A stretch of 64,000 nt of DNA from Parvibaculum sp. (GTDB taxonomy: Bacteria > Pseudomonadota > Alphaproteobacteria > Parvibaculales > Parvibaculaceae): contig NZ_JAUSBV010000005.1 in assembly GCF_030651915.1 (NCBI RefSeq), forward strand, positions 496,001 through 560,000, read 5' to 3'. Position numbers and translations under genes: made by a program. A model generated the notes under the pieces. The model was not told the origin of the DNA. It did no database searches and was given only the letters and a program-made list of their open reading frames with translations. Of this stretch, positions 1 to 10,151 are shown piece by piece (within the stretch, counting starts at the first letter, position 1; every line of letters starts with the position of its first letter).

Positions 1-834
<834 letters not shown>

Positions 835-946
835 TCAATTCTCTTTATGCGGCTGTTTTAGCAGAAGGAACGGGGCTTTTGCACATGTGGAATCCGCCAC
901 CGGCAATTGCCGCAGCGTCGCCCACACGTCGTGGGGCATGGACCCA

Positions 947-963
947 AGTTCTTGAAATGAACT
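947..963. promoter_or_regulatory. LysR-type operator candidate
   Basis: The inverted repeat AGTTC-N7-GAACT lies between the divergent nitronate monooxygenase and the LysR gene, 51 bases before the LysR start. Its spacing resembles the T-N11-A sites used by LysR regulators. The match is short and could be chance. Confidence 0.35.
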
Positions 964-1014
964 GAAAACCGGCGCAGTCTGCCGCTGCAGGATCGGACAA
1001 CGGATTGTTCAGCC

Positions 1015-1917
1015 ATGAACAACGACGCCAATTGGGACGCCTACCGCATTTTTCTGGCGGTCGTCGACACGCAGAGCCTTTCGGGCGCCGGACGGCGGCT
1101 GAAGCTCAGCCATGCGACGGTCGGGCGCCACATTGCGACGCTCGAGAAACGGCTTGGCACCAAGCTCTTCGTGCGCGAGCCGAGCGGCTATGCGCTGACC
1201 GGCGCCGGCGAGCGGTTGCGCGCCGAAGTCGAGCCGATGTCGCTGGCCGCCGAGCGGGCGCTCCACGCAGCGACCGGCGCCGACGGCCAGGCGCAGGGCC
1301 TGGTGCGCGTCGCCATTCCGCACAGCCTCGCCTCCTACTGGTTCATGCCCTATCTCGACGAATTCGCGACGCGCCATCCCGGCATCGAAATCGAAATTGC
1401 CAATGAAGTGACGCAGGTTTCAGTCAAGCGGCGCGACGCCGATGTCGTTATCCGGCCATATGGGCCGGGGCGCGAAAACGTCGTCGGACGCAAGATCGGC
1501 CGCATCGGCGTCGGCTTCTATGCGTCGCGCTCCTATGCCGAACGTTTCGGCCTGCCGTCGAAGCGCGAAGAATGGAAGGAACACCGGATTGTGGGGTTTG
1601 GCGGCAGGGCGGCCGAGGTCGAGCTTGCCGACTGGCTCGCCCATGTGACGCAGGGCGCGCGCGTGGCGCTGCGCTGCTTTTCCGACGCCGATCTCGTGCA
1701 GGCCGTGCGCGCCGGCATCGGCATTTCGACGCTGGTCTGCCTCACCGGCGACCACTACGCCGACCTTGTGCGCATCGCGCCGCAGAAACTCGCCAACGGC
1801 ACCGAGATGTGGCTGCTCGCCCATCCCGATCTGCGCGACACAGCGCCGGTGCGCGCCGTCATCGATTTCATCGGCGAGAAGGCCAAGGTCGACCGCGACC
1901 GGCTGGCCGGACGCTGA
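1015..1917 (+). CDS. LysR family transcriptional regulator
   Basis: 300-residue LysR-type regulator. The N-terminal winged helix-turn-helix spans about residues 5-65, with the typical core LSGAGRRLKLSHATVGRHI, followed by a substrate-binding domain to the end. It starts at ATG 1015 with no strong ribosome-binding site. It sits between two nitronate monooxygenase genes, one divergent and one 96 bases downstream on the same strand. By the usual LysR pattern it may control one or both, but the inducer cannot be inferred. It shares the LSGxxRxLxLSxxTVGRHI type of helix with the other LysR of the window (4319-5236), so the two are close paralogues. Confidence 0.88.
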   Translation: MNNDANWDAYRIFLAVVDTQSLSGAGRRLKLSHATVGRHIATLEKRLGTKLFVREPSGYALTGAGERLRAEVEPMSLAAERALHAATGADGQAQGLVRVAIPHSLASYWFMPYLDEFATRHPGIEIEIANEVTQVSVKRRDADVVIRPYGPGRENVVGRKIGRIGVGFYASRSYAERFGLPSKREEWKEHRIVGFGGRAAEVELADWLAHVTQGARVALRCFSDADLVQAVRAGIGISTLVCLTGDHYADLVRIAPQKLANGTEMWLLAHPDLRDTAPVRAVIDFIGEKAKVDRDRLAGR

Positions 1918-2013
1918 ACGAAGACGCACACCCCGCTCTTCATTCGTGAACATCCCAAAGGCCGTGATCCGGTCCATATTGATTGCCACACCATCACCCG
2001 AGGAGACCGCCCC

Positions 2014-3021
2014 ATGGCGCTGCCCGATATCCTGAAGAACAGTCTGGAAATACCGGTGATCGGCTCGCCGCTTTTCATTGTGTCCGGCCCCGAACTCGTC
2101 ATCGCGCAATGCAAGGCAGGTATTGTCGGATCCTTTCCGGCGCTGAATGCGCGGCCGGCGCATGTGCTGGAAGAATGGATCACGCGGATCAAGGGCGAGC
2201 TTGGCGAATACCAGGCCAAGCATCCGGAAAAGAAGGTCGCTCCGTTCGCCGTCAACCAGATCTGCCATGCGTCGAACGACCGGCTGCCGCACGACATCGA
2301 CATCTGCACGAAACTCGAAGTGCCGATCATCATCACATCGCTCCGCCCCCCGGCAGAAGTAATCACCGCAGCGCATAGCTATGGTGGCAAGGTTTTCCAT
2401 GACGTCATCAATGTGAAGCATGCGAAGAAGGCCGCCGAGCAGGGCGTCGACGGGCTGATCCTCGTTTGCGCCGGCGCCGGCGGCCATGCCGGTACGCTGT
2501 CGCCCTTCGCGCTGGTGCGCGAGGTCAAGCAGTGGTTCAAGGGTACGGTCATTCTGTCCGGCGCGCTTTCGGACGGCTGGGGCATCGCCGGTGCGCTGGC
2601 GATGGGTGCCGATCTCGCCTATCTCGGTACGCGCTTCGTTGCCACGGCAGAGGCCAACGCCGATCAGTCCTACAAGGACCATCTGGTCAAATATGCCGCC
2701 GACGACATCGTCTACACCAATCTCTTCACCGGCGTGCATGGCAACTATCTGGCGCCGTCGGTTGCCGCCGCCGGCCTCGATCCGCACAACCTGCCGGAAG
2801 CCGACAAGTCGAAGATGAATTTCGGCTCGGGCGGCAACATGAAGCAGAAAGCGTGGAAAGACATCTGGGGTTCGGGCCAGGGCATCGGCCAGATCGTCGA
2901 TGCGCCGCCCGTCGCCGAACTTGTCGACCGGCTGAAGCGCGAATATGTGCAAGCCTGCCGCGAATTCGCCGAGCGGATGCCGGCGGAGGCGCTTGCCGCC
3001 TCGAAGGCGGCGGCCGAATAG
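2014..3021 (+). CDS. Nitronate monooxygenase (second copy)
   Basis: 335-residue FMN-binding TIM-barrel enzyme of the nitronate monooxygenase / 2-nitropropane dioxygenase family. The ATG at 2014 follows a good GAGGAG site. Motifs include GSPLFIVSG at the N-terminus, the GAGGHAGT loop carrying the predicted catalytic His, and GALSDGWGIAGALAMGADLA followed by YLGTRF for flavin phosphate binding. The length is normal and complete. It is clearly diverged from the partial copy at the window start, since the active-site loops differ (GAGGHAG versus CAGHPGE), so different substrates are likely. A terminator follows the gene. Confidence 0.88.
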   Translation: MALPDILKNSLEIPVIGSPLFIVSGPELVIAQCKAGIVGSFPALNARPAHVLEEWITRIKGELGEYQAKHPEKKVAPFAVNQICHASNDRLPHDIDICTKLEVPIIITSLRPPAEVITAAHSYGGKVFHDVINVKHAKKAAEQGVDGLILVCAGAGGHAGTLSPFALVREVKQWFKGTVILSGALSDGWGIAGALAMGADLAYLGTRFVATAEANADQSYKDHLVKYAADDIVYTNLFTGVHGNYLAPSVAAAGLDPHNLPEADKSKMNFGSGGNMKQKAWKDIWGSGQGIGQIVDAPPVAELVDRLKREYVQACREFAERMPAEALAASKAAAE

Positions 3022-3047
3022 TCGTTGCGGCACAAGCACTCAACGCG

Positions 3048-3079
3048 ACGGCGGCGGGAGAAATCCCGCCGCCGTTTTC
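3048..3079 (+). terminator. Rho-independent terminator
   Basis: A perfect 12-bp stem (ACGGCGGCGGGA / TCCCGCCGCCGT) with a GAAA loop is followed by TTTTCGTTT on the + strand, 26 bases after the nitronate monooxygenase stop. It lies just before the end of the opposing microprotein gene. Confidence 0.85.
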
Positions 3080-3081
3080 GT

Positions 3082-3192
3082 TTAGAGGACATAGAGCGTG
3101 GCCGTTTCGTGCAGGAAGCCGAGGAGGTAGATGCCGAGCGCAGTGGCGGCGACGGCGGTGAACATGCGTTCGATGCGATCGGTGCGGGTCAT
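3082..3192 (-). CDS. 36-residue membrane microprotein coupled to epimerase gene
   Basis: Short reading frame of 36 residues, beginning MTRTDRIERMFTAV and ending ETATLYVL. Its ATG overlaps the TGA of the upstream epimerase-like gene as ATGA, an arrangement typical of translational coupling. The middle, about residues 10-28, is hydrophobic (AVAATALGIYLLGFL) and could form one membrane helix with a basic N-terminus. No family is recognised. Support comes from the exact coupling, alphaproteobacterial codon use and a stop immediately before the terminator region. It could still be a chance frame. Confidence 0.5.
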   Translation of the reverse strand: MTRTDRIERMFTAVAATALGIYLLGFLHETATLYVL

Positions 3193-4220
3193 TGGATCGT
3201 TCCTTTCGTGAGGCGGGTGAGGGTGAGGCGTTCGTCTTCGGGGTACAGGTCGCCGGCACCAAGGCAGCCGAGGGCGGCGAGGCTCTGGCGGACGGCGATG
3301 TCGAGAGGCGTATGGGGTACGGTGCCGAGGAAGGTGGCGAGTTTCGCATTGTCGAGACGGACAGGTTTTTTCCAGAGGTAGCGCATTTCGCGCATCTCGC
3401 GGAACGTCTCGACGAAGGGCGACAGCAGCGTCAGCGCGAACCAGGGCAGCTTCTTGACCGGCGCGCCGGGCCGCCGCGCGGCGGCGCGGATCGCGTCGGC
3501 CATTTCGATGCCCTGTTCGAGCCAGTGGCCGCCGAAATGAAAGGTCTCGAACGGCCTGAGATCGTCGGCACGGTCAAGAAGACGCGCCGCCGCCTCGGCC
3601 ATGTCCGGCAGATAGGCCCAGGCGTGACCGACCTTGTGCGGCCCCGGATAGGTGACGGCGCGGATCGGCTTGCCGGGCTTGACCAACCCTTGCGCGAACC
3701 AGTTGTTGCCGGCGTAACGGCTGCCGAAGAAGTCGCCGGCGCGCAGGATCAGCACCGGCACACCTTCGTCGGACGCAGCGCGCAGACGGCGTTCCATCTC
3801 GACGCGCAGCGCGCCTTTACGGGTTTGCGGATTTTGCGGCGATGCCTCGCCGAGCAGCGGAAAAGCATCCGGCCCGAAATTGTAGACCGTGCCCGGAAAG
3901 AGGATGCGGGCGCCATTGGCCTTTGCCGCCGCGATCGTGTTGTCGAGCATCGGCACCACGGTGCCCGCCCAGTTGCGGTAGCCGGGCGGATTGACCGCGT
4001 GAACGATCAGGTCGGCATTGACGGCCGCCGCCTTCACATCGGCGGCGTTCATGGCGTCGCCCTTCACCCAGTCGATGAACGGCATGTCGGCCAGTTGCCG
4101 CGCCGCCGCCTTCGGCTTGCGGTGCATGGCGCGTACCTGCCAGCCGTGATTGCGGAGGGCGGCGGCCATTTCGCTGCCGAAACCGCCGGTTGCGCCGATG
4201 ATAAGTGCCGTCGAAGCCAT
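3189..4220 (-). CDS. NAD(P)-dependent epimerase/dehydratase-like (extended SDR)
   Basis: 343-residue extended short-chain dehydrogenase/reductase. The N-terminal Rossmann motif is ALIIGATGGFGSEMA (residues 4-18), and VNPPGYRNW lies further on. The usual YxxxK active site is not obvious, since the sequence reads TVYNFGPDAFP at the position where it is expected, so a redox-silent or isomerase-like role is possible. The ATG at 4220 follows GGAGACGG. The gene is divergent from a LysR regulator across a short AT-rich region with perfect palindromes, which suggests regulation by that protein. It is coupled downstream to a 36-codon microprotein. The substrate is unknown. Confidence 0.78.
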   Translation of the reverse strand: MASTALIIGATGGFGSEMAAALRNHGWQVRAMHRKPKAAARQLADMPFIDWVKGDAMNAADVKAAAVNADLIVHAVNPPGYRNWAGTVVPMLDNTIAAAKANGARILFPGTVYNFGPDAFPLLGEASPQNPQTRKGALRVEMERRLRAASDEGVPVLILRAGDFFGSRYAGNNWFAQGLVKPGKPIRAVTYPGPHKVGHAWAYLPDMAEAAARLLDRADDLRPFETFHFGGHWLEQGIEMADAIRAAARRPGAPVKKLPWFALTLLSPFVETFREMREMRYLWKKPVRLDNAKLATFLGTVPHTPLDIAVRQSLAALGCLGAGDLYPEDERLTLTRLTKGTIQ

Positions 4221-4264
4221 GTTTCCGTCTCCAGTTCCGCGTTTCGTTGACTGGAGAATGGGAT

Positions 4265-4312
4265 ATTCATATTCGAATATGAATTGCCTAAATTCGGGGA
4301 TTCTGTATACAG
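4265..4312. promoter_or_regulatory. Divergent operator: 20-bp and 10-bp perfect palindromes
   Basis: ATTCATATTCGAATATGAAT (4265-4284) is a perfect 20-bp palindrome. CTGTATACAG (4303-4312) is a second, 10-bp palindrome ending 6 bases before the LysR ATG. Both sit in an unusually AT-rich 98-base gap between the divergent epimerase-like and LysR genes. Their position and symmetry fit an operator for the adjacent LysR protein, with the second site placed for autorepression. Confidence 0.6.
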
Positions 4313-4318
4313 TTTTGT

Positions 4319-5236
4319 ATGATAAATTCAGCGCCCGGCTGGGAACTCTATCGCTCCTTCCTTGCGGTCGTCCGGGAGGGCAGCCTCTCGGGCGGGGCGC
4401 GGCTGCTCAGCCTGACGCAACCGACCGTCGGCCGCCATATCGACGCGCTGGAGCAATCGCTCGGCACCGCCCTCTTCACCCGCTCGCAAGGTGGGCTCGC
4501 GCCGACGGAACTGGCGCTCGCGCTCGTCCCCCATGCCGAGGCCATGTCGATGGCGGCAGAGGCGCTGCAACGCGCCGCTTCCGGCGAGGCGGAGGAAGAC
4601 CGCGGGACGGTACGCATCACCGCCAGCGAAATGATCGGCACCGAAGTCCTGCCGCCGATCCTCGCCCGCTTCAGCGAGGCGCATCCGCGCATCGCGGTCG
4701 AGCTGGTGCTGTCGAACCGGTCGGACGATCTCATCCGCCGCGACGCCGACATCGCCATCCGCATGATCCGGCCGACGCAGACCTCCCTTGTCGCGAAAAA
4801 ATGCGGCACGATCGGGCTCGGCCTTCATGCCCACAAGAACCTGATCCAGCGTCACGGGATGCCGCAATCGGTCGAGGAACTCACGCAATTCCCGATCATC
4901 GGCTTTGATCGGGAATCCTCGATCCGGCGGTTGAAGGACCTCGGCGGCTTTCCGCTCAGCCGCGAATTGTTCGCGTTCCGCTGCGACAGCGATATCGGCC
5001 AGTTTGCCGCGCTCCGGGCCGGGGTCGGCTTCGGCATGTGCCAATATCCGCTGGCGCTGCGCTACCCCGATCTCATATCCGTGCTGCCGGGGGCGATCGA
5101 GTTCGAGCTCGATGTCTGGATCGCAATGCATGAGGATTTGAAGACCAGCCGGCGGATGCGCCTGATGTTCGACCATCTGGCCGAGGAAATGACGGCCTAT
5201 ACGCGCGAGGCGGGCGCGAGGCCGTCCGGGCACTAG
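4319..5236 (+). CDS. LysR family transcriptional regulator
   Basis: 305-residue LysR-type regulator with an N-terminal winged helix-turn-helix (residues 7-66, core LSGGARLLSLTQPTVGRHI) and a C-terminal effector domain. It starts at ATG 4319 with no visible ribosome-binding site; the region just upstream is a palindrome, so the message may have a very short leader. It is divergent from the epimerase-like gene and probably regulates it. The effector is not predictable from the sequence. Confidence 0.87.
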   Translation: MINSAPGWELYRSFLAVVREGSLSGGARLLSLTQPTVGRHIDALEQSLGTALFTRSQGGLAPTELALALVPHAEAMSMAAEALQRAASGEAEEDRGTVRITASEMIGTEVLPPILARFSEAHPRIAVELVLSNRSDDLIRRDADIAIRMIRPTQTSLVAKKCGTIGLGLHAHKNLIQRHGMPQSVEELTQFPIIGFDRESSIRRLKDLGGFPLSRELFAFRCDSDIGQFAALRAGVGFGMCQYPLALRYPDLISVLPGAIEFELDVWIAMHEDLKTSRRMRLMFDHLAEEMTAYTREAGARPSGH

Positions 5237-5320
5237 CCCAAACAAGCGGGTGCGGGGCGCCTGCTTGCCTGCTATATCCTTCGGCAACCCGCCCTTCCCC
5301 GACGTTTCGAGGACGATCCG

Positions 5321-6534
<1,214 letters not shown>

Positions 6535-6550
<16 letters not shown>

Positions 6551-7104
6551 GGCGGTGCCGCGGCCGAGCCGCCATTGCGCAGGAAGAGCATGAACAGTGC
6601 CATGGGCCGTTTGAACGCAAGAAGATAGGCCACGTGCAAGATGACGAAGAGAACCAGAAGGTTCGCCGTCGTCTCGTGAATTTCTTCGAGTGCTTCGTTC
6701 TCTTTGCCGTCCCGGTCGTGCTTGCGGTCCCGGTCATCGTCGGCCAGTGCCGGACTGATGACAGTCCCGGCGGCAAAGGCGGCGACGGGTGGCGGTTCCA
6801 TCACAAGACCGGTCGCCGTCACCAGCAGCAGATTGATGACGATACCTGCGAGAAGCGTCCGGCTCACCATCGGATGGTTCATGCGCCGAATTTTCGCAAG
6901 CTCCATCAGGTGCGGGAAGAGCCTCGAAATACCAAGCTGCCTCGAACCGACGGCCGCCCAGAGAATCCGACAGAGGATGACGATGGCAACGGCGTAGCCA
7001 AGCCAGACATGCAGGCCTTCAAGTTCGTCGCCTGTGAGATAGGCCGCGGTGACAAGCAGAGCCAGCACCGCATGATAAATCCGGATTTTATGAAACACCG
7101 ACAT
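6535..7104 (-). CDS. Cytochrome b561-like membrane protein
   Basis: About 189 residues from the ATG at 7104; an upstream in-frame ATG at 7182 would add 26 residues that do not look membrane-like. Four hydrophobic segments are visible: [47 protein letters not shown] and [20 protein letters not shown]. Histidines in [17 protein letters not shown] and the last helix (LHVAYL) are candidate haem b ligands. This matches the bacterial cytochrome b561 / hydrogenase-cytochrome-b family, which transfers electrons in the inner membrane. A highly charged loop ([16 protein letters not shown]) precedes the last helix. The partner is not encoded nearby. Confidence 0.78.
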
Positions 7105-7221
7105 TTGAAACCAACCATATTCGGGACCGCCCCGGATATGGTCATGTCGCATGAGCCACGGCCAGACTGCATCTTGTCGCATCGGCAGTGCTACTCATTC
7201 GCATAGTCATGCGCGATGCGT

Positions 7222-7833
7222 TCAGGCGCGTGTGCTGCCCCACTGGCGCACCGGGCCGACATCGACATGAAGAAAATCCGAGCGCGGATAATCGCCGACG
7301 CCGCCGAATCCGATATTGACCGCCACCTTCCGCAGACGCGGCAGATCGCGGCCCGGCAGGCGGATATCCACCGCCATGCCGCGCATGTGATAGCTCTTCC
7401 TGGCGACGCCCGCATTGTTCTCGCGCATCTGCGCGTTGGTTGCCGGCGAGCGGTAGCCCGAAATGATGTGAAAGTCCTCGCCTGAATCGAGCTTCAGCCG
7501 CATCGCATGAAGCGCGTCGAGAAGGGCCGGATCGATCTCGTGCCGCTCATCCGAACGGTGATCGCGCATCAGATGCGCGATTTCCTTCAGCGCCTCTGGC
7601 TCGTATCGGCCCTCGGCCCAGTAGACCCGTTTCAGCTTTTCGCCCGTATGTGTGTTGAGCAGGCGCAGCTCGCGGGCCGCAACCGAAGGCGTCGCGCCCG
7701 TTGCCACGGCCGCGTGGTCGCCCGGGCGCAGCAGCGGCAGGCGCGCCGATGCGAGTGCCGATTGCGCCAATGCACAGGAGGCGGCAGCAGCGCCGAGTCC
7801 GATCAGGCCGCGCCGCGTCATTCGAGATACCAT
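7222..7833 (-). CDS. YcbK-like (DUF882) murein peptidase, Tat-exported
   Basis: Peptidase M15-family protein of 203 residues, predicted to act on peptidoglycan in the periplasm. The start at 7833 is chosen because GAGGGGAG lies directly before it; an ATG 36 bases further upstream is also in frame. The N-terminus, MTRRGLIGLGAAAASCALA, carries a twin-arginine-like signal. The zinc-peptidase pattern is intact: ISGYRSP, SYHMRGMAVDIR and DFLHVDVG supply the metal-binding His/Asp/His residues. It follows the YcbB-like L,D-transpeptidase by 63 bases, the same pairing as ycbB-ycbK elsewhere, so cell-wall remodelling is the likely joint role. Confidence 0.88.
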   Translation of the reverse strand: MVSRMTRRGLIGLGAAAASCALAQSALASARLPLLRPGDHAAVATGATPSVAARELRLLNTHTGEKLKRVYWAEGRYEPEALKEIAHLMRDHRSDERHEIDPALLDALHAMRLKLDSGEDFHIISGYRSPATNAQMRENNAGVARKSYHMRGMAVDIRLPGRDLPRLRKVAVNIGFGGVGDYPRSDFLHVDVGPVRQWGSTRA

Positions 7834-7896
7834 AATTCTCCCCTCGATCACTGTAGATTTGGCGGTCATTCTGCCGCCCGGGCGGCCAAGGTCAAG

Positions 7897-9492
7897 CTAT
7901 TGATTCTCAAGGGTAATTATGGAAAACGTCGGTTGCGCGCCGCAACCTTGGGCGGCTTGCGGCGCCAGCGGCGGCAACGCGATGCCGTCGAGTGCGGCGC
8001 TGAAGGCGGCATCGCGCCCGTAAATGTCGTCGCGGAACCGGACCGATCCGTCGGCATCGACAAAGGCGGTCCAGTAGGCGAGGACGACCGGGAGCGGCGG
8101 ATCGACACGCACGGCGACTGTCGCCCCGGCCCGGATCAGGTCCTCGATCCGCGCGCGCGACCAACCCGACGGCGCCAGCAAGTGGACGGCGAGTTCCATC
8201 GGCTTTTCGACGCGAATGCAGCCATTGCTGCGGTACCGGTCGTCGCTGGCGAACAGCGCCGGCGCATTGGTGTCGTGCAGAAAGACCGCAAAGGGGCTCG
8301 GCAGATCGAATTTGATCCGGCCCAGCGCATTTTTCGGCCCCGGCTTTTGCACCAGCTGGCCGCCCTGCCAGCTCATGTCGTGCTTCTGCAGATAGTCGGG
8401 ATCGCGCGCGATCGCCGGCGCGATGTCGCGGCGGTAAATCGAAAAAGGCACGACCCAGGGCGGATTGACCACAATGCGCTGGATGGCGCTTGCCAGCATC
8501 GGTGTCGGCGTCGCTTTCTTGCCGACGACCGCCCTCATGCGAAAGACGATCTCGCCGTCCCGCATGACGACGGCTTCGGCGGCCGGCACGTTGACCTCGA
8601 TCCGCGTCGGCGGCGTCGCATGCGCCATGAAGCGCCAGCGCTCCATGTTGAGCGCAATCTGGGCGATCCGCTGCGCCACCGGCACGTTGAGCGCGGCCAG
8701 CGTATCGCGGCCGACAACGCCGTCGACCGCAAGACCGTGGCGCGCCTGAAAGCGGCGCACGGCCTCGACCATTGCCGCGTCATAGACGTCGCCCGCCGCC
8801 GCATGTTCAAGATCGCCGGTGCATTGCAGGCGCATGCCGAGTTGCGGCACGAAGGCGCCCGTCTCGTCCGGTTTCAGGGATCGCTTGTCCGGCGGCAGCC
8901 GAAGAACCGGCCAGCCGCCGCGCCTTTCGATGTCGCGATACTGGGCCAGCGCCTGCTTCAATCGCAGATATTCGGGCGCCGCTGGCGGCAGATTGTCCAG
9001 CCAGTGCGCAAGATGGCCGCCTTTCAGTGTAGCCGCGAGTTCGGCTGCAGCACCGACATTCCAGCGATGAATGGCCACATCGCCGTGCAGCGTCGCCAGA
9101 TCGATGCGCCCCCGCCGCATGACCTCGGCATAGCGCAAGGCCGCCGACGTCAGCAGCAGGTCGCGTTGTGCCGCGGCCGTCGGCCGCTGCAGGTTCCGCC
9201 CGATTTCATCGGCGTCAAAAAGCGAAGGCGGCAATCCATGCGCGTCGGCGCGCGCCAGCACCGCATGGAGCGTCATGGCCGCATCCTCCGGCCAGGCGCA
9301 GCTGCCACCCAGGAGATCATAGAATGCGGCAACGCTTGCCGGCCAAGCGCCCTGTACAATCTCGATCTGCAACTGTTCCGGCATGCATCGGGCCTCGGCT
9401 GCAGTACCGGGCAAGACCATAGACACAAACGCAAGCACAACAGCCGCCAGCCTACACCGCGCCTGCCTCGATCCGGTTTTACGCTCTGTCAC
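7897..9492 (-). CDS. L,D-transpeptidase (YcbB/LdtD-like)
   Basis: 531-residue murein L,D-transpeptidase that forms 3-3 cross-links in peptidoglycan. The GTG at 9492 is preceded by GAGGCAGA. An N-terminal signal (AAVVLAFVSMVLPGTAAEA) is followed by a helical region, a peptidoglycan-binding repeat (VRRFQARHGLAVDGVVGRD, about residues 255-275) and the YkuD catalytic domain with YRSNGCIRVE, which contains the active-site Cys. Length and domain order match YcbB rather than the short Ldts. It is co-directional with, and just upstream of, the YcbK-like peptidase. Confidence 0.9.
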   Translation of the reverse strand: MTERKTGSRQARCRLAAVVLAFVSMVLPGTAAEARCMPEQLQIEIVQGAWPASVAAFYDLLGGSCAWPEDAAMTLHAVLARADAHGLPPSLFDADEIGRNLQRPTAAAQRDLLLTSAALRYAEVMRRGRIDLATLHGDVAIHRWNVGAAAELAATLKGGHLAHWLDNLPPAAPEYLRLKQALAQYRDIERRGGWPVLRLPPDKRSLKPDETGAFVPQLGMRLQCTGDLEHAAAGDVYDAAMVEAVRRFQARHGLAVDGVVGRDTLAALNVPVAQRIAQIALNMERWRFMAHATPPTRIEVNVPAAEAVVMRDGEIVFRMRAVVGKKATPTPMLASAIQRIVVNPPWVVPFSIYRRDIAPAIARDPDYLQKHDMSWQGGQLVQKPGPKNALGRIKFDLPSPFAVFLHDTNAPALFASDDRYRSNGCIRVEKPMELAVHLLAPSGWSRARIEDLIRAGATVAVRVDPPLPVVLAYWTAFVDADGSVRFRDDIYGRDAAFSAALDGIALPPLAPQAAQGCGAQPTFSIITLENQ

Positions 9493-9605
9493 TCTGCCTC
9501 TTCCGCTCCGCTGCAGCCGCAGCGCCTCGACCGATCCTTCAAATCAATCTAGCGCCGGGTGTATCCGAATGCGAGGGAAACACCGGAACCGCAGACTTCT
9601 GCGTG

Positions 9606-9958
9606 TCAGGCCGCAGGGAGCCTGAGCACCGCATACCAGGCATAACCGCGATAGAGACGGCGGAATTCGAGATCGGCATTGAGCTTTTCGGCGAGCACGC
9701 GCAGAGCCATGTCGAGCTCCTTGCGCGGCGCGACGCGCGCTCGCCAGCATTTCGCGCGATATGTCGATACCGGAAAATTCGGCCTGGCCGTGAAGTCGCG
9801 CGCGGTAAATACCCGTGAGGCCTCGGCGCGGTAGTCCCAGCGGGCAAGGATGGTATCGTCGACGCGGCCCGGCAGCAGGCTCGGCGGCGGTGCACGCCGC
9901 GCCGGACGGCCGCGTGGTTGACGAATTCGGCATCGGCTGGGATCGCGGTCTCGGACAA
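9606..9958 (-). pseudogene. Small unknown gene with apparent frameshift
   Basis: A TTG at 9958, preceded by a strong AGGAGAGG, opens a frame reading SETAIPADAEFVNHAAV and then turns into an arginine-rich stretch. From about 9890 a different frame looks protein-like (SLLPGRVDDTILARWDYRAE, later ELDMALRVLAEKLNADLEFR and RLYRGYAWYAVLRL) and stops at 9606. The two parts join with a single-base shift around 9885-9905. This could be a real inactivating frameshift or a sequencing error. I do not recognise the product (about 115 residues when joined). An alternative frame containing GIDISREML resembles a methyltransferase motif but is not supported around it. Confidence 0.4.
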
Positions 9959-10151
9959 GGGGCCTCTCCTGAAATAAAATCGGTGGCGCAACGCCGGCAT
10001 GGACCGGACCGTATGCCCGCCGATAGCGCTTTCGGGTGACAGTGTCGTGACGGTTGGACGACAAGCCCGCTTCCGAATCGGTTTGCGAGGCGTATAGTCG
10101 AGGGCGAAGACGACAACTCCAGAAAGCATCGCCTCCCGTCCCTCCCGGATT

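Noticed and set aside
5237-5320. Terminator between the LysR gene and gcdH
   Set aside because: A CAAGC/GCTTG hairpin exists but has mismatches and no U-run.
7507-9552. A 681-codon frame on the + strand
   Set aside because: It lies opposite the L,D-transpeptidase and YcbK-like genes, is Arg/His-rich and has no family motif; the minus-strand proteins have full catalytic signatures.
9544-10116. A methyltransferase-like string GIDISREMLASARR in one minus frame
   Set aside because: No SAM-binding glycine loop or fold-like sequence surrounds it; the neighbouring frame is more protein-like.
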